From: Apoda limacodes
Taxonomy: Eukaryota; Arthropoda; Insecta; Lepidoptera; Limacodidae
Direction of reading: 5' to 3'
Assembly: GCA_946406115.1 (NCBI GenBank)
Contig: OX291549.1
Location: 18,685,901-18,749,900, forward strand
DNA length: 64,000 nt
A program made the translations under genes and the position numbers. How positions within the stretch are numbered: position 1 is the stretch's first letter; each line of letters begins with the position of its first letter. The notes beneath the pieces were generated by a model. That model saw nothing but the letters and a program-made list of their open reading frames with translations, did no database searches and was not told where the DNA came from. This document shows positions 35,521 to 46,170 of the stretch, piece by piece.

Positions 35521-36279
35521 ATTTCTTCTTAAATTAATTTAATGGCGCATTTATTTTTTTGTGCCAGTCCGAAATTTTAATAAAACTTGTTAGTTATCAC
35601 TTTAGTTATCAATGTTCGGTCAAAAAAGTTCGTTCCATTTTCAAATTACAAACATATTTCACGGCTCGACCGCTCGAGCGGACGCGGGCGTACGATACAT
35701 TTTGGGTCGCTCTCTGATACTGTACAAGTACGATTTATCCTAAAGAAGCTTATGCAAGATATGGTCGCATATCGTAGCATGTTTGAAAAAATGTTTTTTA
35801 CTACTCGTGCTCAAAAAGTGTGTCAATATATCGCACCTTAGGCGGACTTAATGCGTCAACAGTCCGTAGCGTGAACATAGAGAACGGGCCAGCGCGTTTC
35901 CTAGCCAGATGTGAAAAATAAATGGTCGCAAAAGGGTGATAGAAATGAAGCAAAACTGTGGTATCTATTGTCTCCTTCTAACTTATTTAAACAAACATTA
36001 ACAAACAAAATGACGGACTCTGATAGAAAGAGAAAAGAGACAGCAGGTTTGCTTTGTCTCTTTCTGAAGTGTGGCTTATTTTGTGAGGCTATTCAGGCAG
36101 TCCATAGGACAGATTACAAAACTCGAAGTCTATGGTCCCCAGGAGGTAAAGTTTTTTTTTTTAATTTTTAATTTTTCTTGCCAAAAAGCCAACGTAACAA
36201 CCATACAGCCGCGTGTTTAATATACTATTTTGTCAGTTTATTTTAGACATATGGAACAGTATTTTTGGTGTGATAGAAT
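35521..36279. other. Uncharacterised mixed-composition stretch
   Basis: Contains short open frames on the plus strand (35587-35841 and 35911-36171) with no similarity I can recognise. The first contains a cgaccgctcgagcggacgcg palindromic patch. I do not call a gene. Confidence 0.25.
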
Positions 36280-36750
36280 AAACTTGTAGGTAAGGAAATT
36301 TGTTCATACTTTATTCAGAAAGTGGGGAATATTGATCGGATTCTTGTAAATTACATTAAATTTATAATTAAATAAAATTACATTATATTGCATTAAACCT
36401 GAGGGCAAGTCTCTAGGTGGCAAAAAGATTATTTTCCAAGACTCAGCATTTCAATGCTATTCTAATTCTATATAATTTCTAATTTTTGTAAAGGTCTGTT
36501 GGTTTATAATTTCTTAATGCGCTACAGAGCAACTTATGAAGCTGATTGTTGGGAGATTATTCCGAGGACTTTATCCCGCAAAGCTCCTAAAGGCATAATG
36601 ATATCTAGTAACCAAATTTCATAGGGACTAACTGTCTAGCTTAGCTTGCTATAGCAAACTTTGACTGTAACTATATAATCAACGACTAGTCATAGAAATC
36701 TGTTAACAACCGAATTTAGCGCGGGCGGAATCGAGACTAAAAGCTTATTA
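36280..36750 (+). repeat. Direct-repeat partner of 39400-39720
   Basis: Shared blocks include ggattcttgtaaatt, 'gcaagtctctaggtggcaa' and 'agactcagcatttcaatgct' versus 'agactcagctttacaatgct'. Both copies are followed by 'gggcgggcgga'- or 'ggacatagactac'-type dispersed-repeat text. Confidence 0.55.
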
Positions 36751-37164
36751 TGAATATAAAATATAATATTATTTTTTTATTTGAAAACACTTTAGAAAAT
36801 AATACTGAACGCAACCTGATGCTTGACTGGCGTGCCTTGGCGATCGTTGGATGTATGCGTCAATACCTTTGTCAACAAGAATAAATAGAAAATAATTGGA
36901 ATAGCCGCTTAACATTTTTACACTGTAATACAAATCATAGATATGTCAGTTTAGTACTCTATATAATGTATATAGTGATACAAATTGAGATGAAGATGAA
37001 CGTAACCATTTATTTGGCTATAACACAAAGAGAAATTAAGTTAAATATTCAAAATTGTTCTTACTGGATTTATTTTATTTTCTTGCACTTGAAGTTAAAT
37101 GCAATATGTTTACCTAGGTACTACACCCATTCATACTCCATTCTATTAGCATTGTTAACAAAGG

Positions 37165-37430
37165 CCAATTACATTATTCCTCTTCGTGGAGACCTTAACT
37201 TCTAGTCCTAATAAGATTATGACATTGCGATATTCTAATTATTATAACCTATACGAGTATGCTATTAATTATTATTGAAGGCACAAAAAAATAGAAAATC
37301 TGTAATTTTCGTTAATTTCAATAATAATAGCCGATAGGTTATAAGAATCAAAAACAGCAATACCAGAACCTCATTAGGTATAGTTCCCATAAAGTATCCA
37401 CGAAGTCAATGTTCCTCGGAGCCGCAACAG
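37165..37430. repeat. Inverted partner of 39215-39400
   Basis: In reverse complement this copy reads ggaactatacctaatgaggt and ttataacctatcggctatta, which aligns with ggaactatacccaatgaggt and the following text at 39248-39330. The unit is itself partly palindromic (gtataggttat near both ends). Confidence 0.55.
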
Positions 37431-37734
37431 GGACCGTGACTAGAAAGCAATGTATAAATGCCGTGAGCAACAGAGTTGTATGTAGTGATGTTATACGATA
37501 TTTTATTGCTTTTATCGACATTTTTTAGAGTGTCTAGTTCGAATCAGAACTTAATGTTTTATAACACTGATTTACGTACCTACTGCCAATTTAAGTAATT
37601 ATATCAAATAGGCCTGAGGTTTTGAAATTGCGAATTTTATGAATCTCTCTACTGAATATGTGTAAACTTTTATTTTTACACTTTACTGTATAAATAATGT
37701 CAAATTCTAAGTTTTAATACTTTTTAATGTCCGT

Positions 37735-38500
37735 AGCGAATTGCATAAAAGTGCTAAAACAGAACCCTTATAATTTTGTCATTTCCGTCCGTTCGTATGT
37801 CTTTGCACAGATTCCAAAAAAAATGTAGTTAGGTGTCCTTTGTAAACTGGCCTACAGTTTTGTAGTCAACCTGAGAAAAAAAAAACAGTTGTGTAAGGGT
37901 GTCGTTGGATAGGTCTGCAAATTGGTAAAAAAAATTGTAAGTTACTTATAGCGAGATATTTGCTTTTAAAACAAAATCGGTTTATATTTTTTTTGGACAT
38001 TCGCATTATATTCTACGGAACCGTAACTCAATGCGTGTATATACGTATAAGCCCGCACGCAATCGGCCGCTTTTTTTTAACCGACTACAAAAAACCAAGT
38101 TTATCAATTAGACCCGTATGTATGTAATATTGTAAGAATTGCGCTATATTCATATTTCAGCCTATGGAATCCCACAAAGACAAACAGGTGTCCCAAATTT
38201 CATAAGTGTATTTATGTATGTATGTCTACATATATCTCAGAAACTTTCCCCGGTGTGAACATAACAACATGCCAAAATTTCATTACCATACCAAATTTAT
38301 TACAATTGATTTAACCTTATTACGCGAGTCCGACTCGCACTTGACCCTTTCGGAAAATCCTTTCGTATCCGATACATACGTTATACGAAGAACACACCTC
38401 CAAGTTTTAGGCCTCTACTATCAGCGATTTAGGCTGTGGGTTGATCCGTCAGTCAGTCATTCAGGACAAAGAATTTTAATGTTTAGATTGGTTCATAAGG
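37735..38500 (+). repeat. Degenerate interspersed repeats
   Basis: 37735-38070 is a decayed relative of the 21345-22000 repeat (gtccgtagcgaattgcataa, ctacggaaccgtaactcaat). 38240-38480 is a relative of 20110-20345 (gaacacacctccaagtttta, 'gtcagtcattcagga'). Confidence 0.45.
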
Positions 38501-38817
38501 TTATATTTTATTTTATGTAGTAAAAAAGTGGATTTCATAAAGTTTAATAATAATTTGACCTAAGTATGAGTAGATTATTAATTTTATAGTTAGCAAAAAT
38601 CTTATCTTTATACGCCAAATTTATCGATATGGATTTATCGACAGAGCCTCCTCCCTAACACTTTTCAAACTGACAACGCCTATTTGATCGTGATTGGCTA
38701 AGACGCTCGGCTCTTTTAAAATAGCGAATGTATTGTGGCGACAGCGGTTCCAGTACTGTTTGAGTAACATAGCACTTCTCATGACTTATAATGTTCTGTG
38801 GTGGGCACATTTTATTA

Positions 38818-38887
38818 GAAATATATATATATATATATTATAATATATATATAATATATATTATATTTTATATTATTAATATATTTT
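38818..38887. repeat. AT dinucleotide microsatellite
   Basis: An uninterrupted (AT)n tract at 38818-38839 is followed by imperfect atatataata repeats. A second, shorter tract is at about 39569-39588. Confidence 0.85.
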
Positions 38888-39214
38888 TTTAAATTGATTT
38901 TTAATAACAGAAAGATTTTCTTACATGTGACGGCTGGTTTTCGAACATCATAGTAGCTCAGCACTCGCTCAGGCGGATCTCTTTTAACATCAAATTAAAA
39001 TTATTCATAATAAAGATGAAGTACAACGAGCTTTGGGCTTTTTTATTGGAAATTTCTATTTATATTTTTCATTTAGTTTATTAAGTATTACAAGGTTATT
39101 CAAAAAACTAAACTCATCTATATTTTATCTGAACTTACATATATAAAGGGGATTTTTTATTAATATTTTACTACAATATTATCATATGATATACCGTCAA
39201 TTGTAAACAAACGT

Positions 39215-39720
39215 CAATTAAATTATTGCTTTTCATGGAGACTTTAGGGGAACTATACCCAATGAGGTTACGGTATTGCTATTTTTTATTATTATAACGT
39301 ACCGGCTATTTTTATTGAAATTAATGAAAATTAGAGATTTTCTAGTTTTTTGGTAACTTCAATAATGATTAATAGTATACTCGTATAGGTTAAAAAATTA
39401 TTTGGTATAATGGCAAAAAATTGTAGGTAAGAAAATATTGAGCAGGCAATATTGGTCGGGTTCTTGTAAATTTCTAGTAGGTACATTAAATCTGGAGGCA
39501 AGTCTCTGGATGGCAATACGATTATTTTTAAAGACTCAGCTTTACAATGCTATCCTAATATTAACCAATATATATATATATATATATGAGAAAGTCTATT
39601 TGTTTGTGTATTTGATATTTTGTAAAGTGGCTACTTAATGTTAGTAACTAATAAAGCTGATTTTTGGCATAGAGATTGTTGAGGGGCCGGAGAAGGACAT
39701 AGACTACTCTTTATTCCGGA
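39215..39720 (+). repeat. Composite of two dispersed repeats
   Basis: 39215-39400 is the inverted partner of 37165-37430, and 39400-39720 is the direct partner of 36280-36750. The two modules are thus adjacent here but separated and rearranged in the 36-37 kb region. Confidence 0.5.
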
Positions 39721-39865
39721 GAAGTTTCGCAGAAATAACGGATCATCACGTAACCGTCCGTCCGTCTGTCTGTCTGTCTGTATGTATTAGAAAAGCGTGA
39801 AGGTATCAAGTTGAAATTAATATCAAATACTCAGGTCTACGGTCCCTCAAAGTTGTAAAAAATCA

Positions 39866-40914
39866 GGGTCATTCCCACTAGTACACCCAATTAGTTCAAC
39901 CGTTGAACTAATGGGAATTTTTTGTTGCAGTAGTTGAACTACTGGGACAATCTAGTTGAACTAACTTACAGGGCCGATTCAGTTCATTTAAAAGATGAAA
40001 TTTTTATATATATGTACTTAATCTTTATTACGTTTAATTATTTTTACTGAAATAAAACCAAAATTAAACATACCGCTTACCATCAGGCGGACCGTGCGCT
40101 TGTTTGCCACCTTAGTGGTATTAAAAAAAAAAAAAAGAACGAGTTGCACTCCGGAAATATAGTACTTTTTAGTTTGACAGCTGTCATCTAAAATCAAGCT
40201 TTTGATGAGATCTATCATTTCTGTGAGGAAACTTTTAGCATACGATCTATAGTTACGGAGATATTGCCCTTTCTTGTTTGACAGTTGTCATTTGAAATAA
40301 AGCTCTTGGCGAGATCTATCATTTACGTAAAGAAACTACTAATCTTCGATCAATAGTTACGGAGATATAGTCCTTTATAGTTTGACAGCTGTCATTTGAA
40401 ATAGTATTTAAAAAAACATTATTAAGAAAAAATTAAAATCATATAAAAATATTTTAAGAAATTATATATTTTATAACATTTGAAACAAATGTAAAGTACG
40501 TATTTAAAAAAAAATATTAAATAGTAAATAAGAATTAACTCCTACCATACACAAATATTTAAAAATAAATAGTATTGAATTTTTTTTTTTATATTAGTAA
40601 TGCTTTTTAAATATTTCACTTTTTTTCAATAAAATGACATTGTATATAACCAATGAGGTTTTAATGATTTTCGTTTTTAAATAAACAGTTGTTTAATTTT
40701 GGTTTTATTTCAGCAAACATAAATAAATAGGATTAAGTACATATATATAAATTTCATCTTTTAAATCAACTGAATTGGCCCTGTCAGTTAGTTCAACTAG
40801 ATTGTCCCAGTAGTTCAACTCTTAAAAAAAATTATACGTAGTTGAACTACTGCAACAAAAAATTCCTATTAGTTCAACGGTTGAACTAATTGGGTGTACT
40901 AGTGGGAATGACCC
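39866..40914. mobile_element. Long-TIR DNA element (MITE) with 8-bp TSD
   Basis: Begins GGGTCATTCCCACTAGTACA and ends in its reverse complement. The terminal inverted repeats extend about 200 bp on each side, including the inner tagg/cc(g)atttcatctttt(aa) blocks. Subterminal palindromes built on GTTGAACTA are repeated in both arms. Flanked by perfect AAAAATCA duplications (39858-39865 and 40915-40922), an 8-bp size consistent with hAT-like transposition. Length 1,049 bp, no transposase. The interior has a 104-bp direct repeat (gtttgacag at 40172, 40276 and 40380). Uninterrupted relatives of the host site are at 29655-29840 and 30078-30265. Confidence 0.88.
40073..40136 (+). mobile_element. 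LINE copy A-family 3' tail inside the MITE
   Basis: cgcttaccatcaggcggacc, then cttgtttgccaccttagtgg and an A-run of 14: the last 50 or so bases of the copy A family. It is a severely 5'-truncated insertion into the interior of the long-TIR element, and so is younger than that element copy or was carried along with it. Confidence 0.8.
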
Positions 40915-41059
40915 AAAAATCAAGCTTCTAAGTCAATGCAATAAAAAAATATGCCCAAAATATGGTTATTTTTTCTACAAATAAATTAAAACCTATGGGG
41001 TACTTCCCACTGGACTAGAATCATGAAAATTGACAAGAAACAATGAAATGTAGCACACA

Positions 41060-43020
41060 TAAAGGATAAAATCAGGAAAAACGTAAATTTGTTGCTGCAT
41101 CATAATTTTTTTTTATTTTTTTTATAAACTTGCAATTGGTAAACTAACCGCGCCCTATGTCAGTGTATTGGAACAACAAATGTCCAACGGTAAAGTTAAG
41201 TTTGTTCCTCAATACAGTTTACCTTTTACGGAACCCTGCAGTCTGACTCGCACTTGACCGGTTTTTTCTAATTTGAACTTAGTTTTAAAATATATCACCA
41301 AGTGAATATAAAGCTCTTAGGCCGACTTGCGGAAGATTCAGAGTTAAATAAATAACTAGCTAAATAACTAAACCTCGGTCAATTGTATAACTAGATAACT
41401 CGTCAATTGTCTTGCAGAAACAGAAAGTTAACTATACCTCAGAAGTGACAACATAACAATAATAATCTCTTTTTACAATCTCTGTTATTCTTCTACAATG
41501 AACTTTCAAAGATAATACTTTATTATGTCGTTCTTCGACTCCTTCGTGATGCCATGCAGCCGATCGCCAGATTTTTATGAATGATATTTAAGGACTGGAA
41601 GTTGCTTTTAAAAATTGTGTTATTCCATGTTTTGCATTATACGCGTACGTAGGTACTCAGTCTGCCGGTTTATTCACTACATATTTATTTAATTTGAATT
41701 ATGCAAGTGGAAAGTGTTAAAAATGGACCTACTAAAGATCTTTCGTTGTCTTAACGCGTTCTTTCTTGCTCCATTTTTTTCTACGGTAGAGTCTTTGCCT
41801 ATGTGTATGTGTTGAATATAGAAAAAAAACCGAGGTACTTAGAATGCCTGCAGGCAGCAGAAGCAAAAGTAATGAACCTCGGAATTCAGTGTTACATATA
41901 ATTATTATCTGAGAATAGTGAGTCAAAGTTTCGTTCTCTCATACTTTTAAAATACCTAAACACTTTGTTCTTGCACAGTTCTATTAAAATGGTTTTAGTA
42001 AATGTATTTGTCAGAAAATTACATTTTTTCTACCAACTTACTAATTTATAGTTATAGGTACCTACTCATAGTCGAAAAATAATATAAATTTAACCAGAAA
42101 ACCGATATCAACCCGAATTTAACTTAAAAATGTTGGCGCAATGTGGCAAAATGTTAGTGACTTAACCCTCCGATGGATGCGGGTTAAATTTTTAATATTT
42201 AACTCGGCAGTAACCCGGGTTAAATAGTAGCGCAAGACAAATATGACTTTGACTCAGGATAACTTTATAACTTGACAAAAATGGCGCTAACTCTGAGGAG
42301 CGCAAGTGGCCCTTACTAATAATTTAAAAATACAAACAACACGGATCAAGTTGAATATTCATAATTGTTCTCACTGTAAGTACTTTTAAATTTTCATAAA
42401 ATGTACCAGTTTTAATTTTTTTTCCCCATTTATGTTTTTTTTTGCAATCCAAGCGAAAAGCAGAGTGTTTACCTCAGGACTATAACCCGTTCATACTCAA
42501 TTCTATAGCATCCCTTGCTCTCGGTCGGGAGGCTCAACATCATCATAATCGTAATAGGTCATTTTAGTCCCTTGGTTAACAATATATCTACTATTTTTTA
42601 TCAGAAATTGATCAAAATTCATTACTACCCGCTCCGGGAGCGGGAGCAAACGCGCACTTTGCTCCCGCCTAGTGGCAAACCATTTAACGTTTTTGACGAC
42701 TAAATAATAATATTTATTATTTCTATCAATAGCTGTTCTTATATAACAGCAGTCGTTAAGCCATCTCAGAGGCCAGTTGAAAATTCTGACAGCTGAGTGG
42801 CCACTAACTAACACTAAGGTTGTCGAACCTCTGTTAATTCGCACTGGGCCAGCGTGGTGGACTATGGCCTAAGCCTCCTTTCTCTAAGTTCAGTCCTGTG
42901 CCCCCGAATTAGGGTCAAACAATGACTGAGACATAAATTCCTATACTCATGACCCATATTGACGTTTTGTGTCGACTTAACTTAACCTACTAACTATAAA
43001 TAAAATAAAAAGGGTTTTGC
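41060..43020. other. End of intron 1, repeats and unassigned DNA
   Basis: 41225-41270 is a repeat tail (tctgactcgcacttgaccgg). 42838-42900 (cactgggccagcgtggtgga, then ctatggcctaagcct) matches the 3' untranslated ending common to RTE-like LINEs. 42625-42665 holds a small ctcccgctccc palindrome. No exon is recognised here. Confidence 0.4.
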
Positions 43021-43063
43021 ATGCTTTTAAGCAACATGGGCTTATATATTTTTTGTATTACAG

Positions 43064-43244
43064 CCTGAAAAACAATGCTTGGCGGAAGAGACGTGTGCCC
43101 GGCGGTCCAGCCGCACCGATCGGACCACCCGTATGCTGTTGGCGGTCCTCGGTCTCTTCCTCTCCACAGAAGTTCCTCAAGGACTGCTGGGCCTCGCTAG
43201 CGCTTTAGCCCCAAACTTTTTCAAAAGCTGCTACAGCATGTTTG
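43064..43244 (+). CDS. MsR-like: Myosuppressin-receptor-like GPCR, coding exon 2 (TM6)
   Basis: A 181-nt exon, entering in phase 0 and leaving in phase 1. It encodes residues 254-313 plus the first base of G314. It begins PEKQCLAEETCARRSS (end of intracellular loop 3), then DRTTRMLLAVLGLFLSTEVP, the family's TM6 signature: DRTTRML at the cytoplasmic end and a TE(V/F)PQG motif where other class A receptors have the CWxP region. It ends SCYSMFG before TM7. The acceptor is attacag (AG at 43062-43063) and the donor is g/gtaggt. A LINE tail lies only about 260 bp downstream (43503-43594). Confidence 0.93.
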
Positions 43245-43502
43245 GTAGGTATTTTTTTTTGTTTGATAAATTTTTAGTTATACCTTACACCAGATGTAGT
43301 GAGCTCATATGTCTCATGTAGAAGAAAAGTAAAGATTTAGGATTATAACGCTATAGACAGTATCTTCGGGGCTTAACTTTTAATTTCTTTAAAAAATGAA
43401 TTTTATTTTCTTAACTCCAATTACAAAAACTTTTATTGTATTAAAACCGGAATCATAATTAAAAATATTAACTTTTTAGGTATTTTTTTATAAAAGTATA
43501 TA

Positions 43503-43594
43503 CCCCTGGTGTTGCAAGCGTCCATAGGCTACGGTGACCGCTTACCATCAGGCGGACCATAAGCTTGTTTGCCACCTTAGTGGTATATAAAAAG
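43503..43594 (+). mobile_element. LINE copy A-family 3' end (5'-truncated)
   Basis: cccctggtgttgcaagcgtc through cttagtggtatataaaaaga: only the last 90 or so bases of the family remain, ending in a short A-rich tail. Located about 260 bp downstream of receptor exon 2. Confidence 0.8.
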
Positions 43595-43599
43595 AAAAT

Positions 43600-46042
43600 A
43601 ACTACACTCGCTAACAAGTAGGTATTAAACGCTAATGTGTGGTTAGTAGCTGAGTTTTTCTGTGTTTGATTTGCCCTTTATAGGTATAATAGGCAACTTT
43701 AAAATGAAGTATTAATCAATGTATGAATGACAAACGAAGTTGATACCTACTTACATTATAGTATAGTTTCATTTAAAGTTCCTATGTACCAAACGAAACG
43801 GTACTGAAAAATAAAAAGTAAGTAGGCAAGATCATGTTGAAAAAGTTAAAAACCATATAATCACAAACCTAATTCAGCCGTGTAATGCTATTAAATTTAC
43901 TGTTCCTTTGTAATGTATTGTAACGTTAAGGCGAAACATTAATGAGTATTGCACAGGAAAGTGCAAAAATCATCTTCACTGCTTTCGCCGCAAGGTTAAA
44001 AATTTGTTGCGAATGAAGTAGCAAAAAAACGTAAATCGAAAGCCAAAAATTGATCTATTTAATTTATTATTTTATCTGTTGAATTTTAGATATTGTTGTT
44101 ACTAACATAATTAAGCTATTTTAAAAGATACGTCTACTAGATAATACTAACCTTTACGTTATAATAATAATCTCAATTTTAATGCTTTTGAAGAGGTGAT
44201 TTCGAATAAAAAAACTATGGAGCTAAAATTATCAAATGAAAATTATGACAAAGTCAAGAAAAAGGCCTGAAAATACATGAAGCTAAGTTTCAGATCTGTA
44301 TTCTTAAACGAAAAAGGACCCTTTTTCAATGCCTCGTCTTAATACGTCAGAAGTAAATAAAACGGATTTATTGTTTGAAGAGATTCACGCCTGAATGCCA
44401 AAAGCTTTGCAACCCTGGGTTACAAATATAGGCACTGCCAACATAATAGTCCAGTAAAATGTTTACACAGTTTGAGATTTGATTATGTTGCGCCTCAATA
44501 TTTTTTTATTCGACAATTATCCACGTAGTAATTTCGGCAATTTCGTGAGAATAGACTATAAAGGTTTCGCTAGAGTTGTTTAATTTCGTTTTATGTAATT
44601 GTATCGTGCTTGCTTCGTACTGTAGAAATGTATAATAAGATCTGCTTTATTGTCCCTGCAAAACATGAAGACAATTTCATACGCTGCATTCTGCAACGGT
44701 TTTCAAGTAAAAAGCATCGAAATATAGTGTTGTGTTCACAGTTTAGTGTCATATCCAAAAAAGTTCGTGCATTTTTTTTGGAACAAAAAGAAAATAAAAC
44801 GTTTCAAAACTGTGCTATCTGATTATAACATTCATACTTACGATATAAAATTTTCAACAAAAAATTGAAAAAGTTTTTGTTCGCTTAAAACTTTTAAAAA
44901 AATACCTAATTATTCGTTGTCTTGTTCTATGAACAACCATTTGCCTTTAGAAAAAGTAAAATTAACAAAGTAAAAGATCGTCCCGCTTTTACTTAGCGCA
45001 CGTACCGAGTACAAAATGACGATAACATTTACTAGAACCATTATATAATCTGTGCTAGAACTAACCACACTAAAGGCTATGGCATACCCTATCAAAAGCG
45101 AGCCGTCTCGACCAGTGTTCAAAGACATATAACACGATTGAAGCATACAAAGACACACAGTTTCACGTACGATAGGCGCTTGCACGTGACCGCAAGTTGA
45201 AAATCTCGATTTTCTCGGTTTTTTGTCGGTACAGAATTCAAATATTTATTTAAAACTTTGAAATTAGCAAATTCACTTGGTCATATCAATTAATATTTTA
45301 TAAAATAAGAATCAAGAGAATATCACTCTTAGTTTTTCTAACAATTTGAATAAAAGACCAAAAATATAGTGTCAGTTTTTTTTTACTGTTTTAATAGCCA
45401 AATTAATGCAATATTAGCAAATCCACTTAACTAAGGTTTGAACTGTAACATATATTTTTTTACGTCAAAAAGTATACTCCGTACAGTATCAAAATTAATC
45501 AAATTCTTGCAAACTTAACTCGTTTGGGTATGTCATCGCCTTAAGAAAAACTGTGATCTTATACTAACATTTTCTGTTTGTTTGATTATATAATAGGATT
45601 ACTATGTCATTGTAAAATTGGTAGTCTTATGTTTTACTAGCGTAAGAGCACTTTAAATACATGGTTTTTATCTCTTATTTAAAACAAATATTAGATGAGC
45701 AGCGTAGGATAGATCGATATAAGAGTGATATTAGGTAAACATAATTTTAAGACACTGTGAAAGACAATTATAATTCTGTTAGTTTTTGTATTCATTTTGG
45801 GCATACATTTGTAAGGCTACGTTCGCCATAACATAATAAGTTTTTAAGTAGACTTAGTAAGAAAAGTTCTCAAAAAGTAATTATAAAGTTAGGTATTCAT
45901 AAGAAGTAATGGATACTTTAGAAGCTTAGAATTCATTACTTAAAGTCCTATATTGGTGTTTGACCTAACACTGATAGTACTTATTAGATGGAAGGTTTAA
46001 TGTGAAATTACGGGGAACCCTAATTTAATTTTAACATCGCGT
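43600..46042. other. AT-rich intron 2 sequence
   Basis: Small open frames at 44610-44822 (+) and 44910-45185 (-) show no recognised similarity, and I do not call them genes. No repeats recognised. Confidence 0.3.
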
Positions 46043-46170
46043 TAATCTAGCCAAAAACTGACATAAGACTAACGTTTTTACAGTGATGAAGCCTAAAACT
46101 GAAATAAGACTAACGTTTTTATAGTGATCTAGCCTAAAACATAAGTCAAACGTTTTTACAATAGTCTTAG
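46043..46170. repeat. Short tandem repeat, about 41 bp, 3 units
   Basis: aagactaacgtttttacagt and its variants recur with aacg at 46071, 46112 and 46149, with intervening 'gtgat(g/c)(a/t)agcctaaaac'. Imperfect array. Confidence 0.6.

Larger units (their letters stand above)
5849..43063 (+). other. Intron 1 of the receptor gene (about 37.2 kb)
   Basis: Bounded by a strong donor (gtaagt at 5849) and an acceptor after a T-rich tract (ttttttgtattacag ending at 43063). Both flanking reading frames are phase 0, so joining them keeps the receptor frame. The intron is filled with transposable-element copies listed separately. No host coding exon was found inside it. An unseen small exon or an alternative promoter cannot be excluded. 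Confidence 0.85.

Noticed and set aside
35911..36171. 86-codon ORF followed by ggaggtaaag resembling an exon end
   Set aside because: No recognised domain, and its frame and phase do not fit the receptor gene, which joins perfectly without it.
42503..42844. 113-codon minus-strand ORF just before receptor exon 2
   Set aside because: Overlaps a repeat-derived region including an RTE-like 3' ending; the composition looks random and no domain is visible.
44910..45185. 91-codon minus-strand ORF with a hydrophobic middle
   Set aside because: The hydrophobicity comes from AT-rich codons; no family similarity or supporting features.
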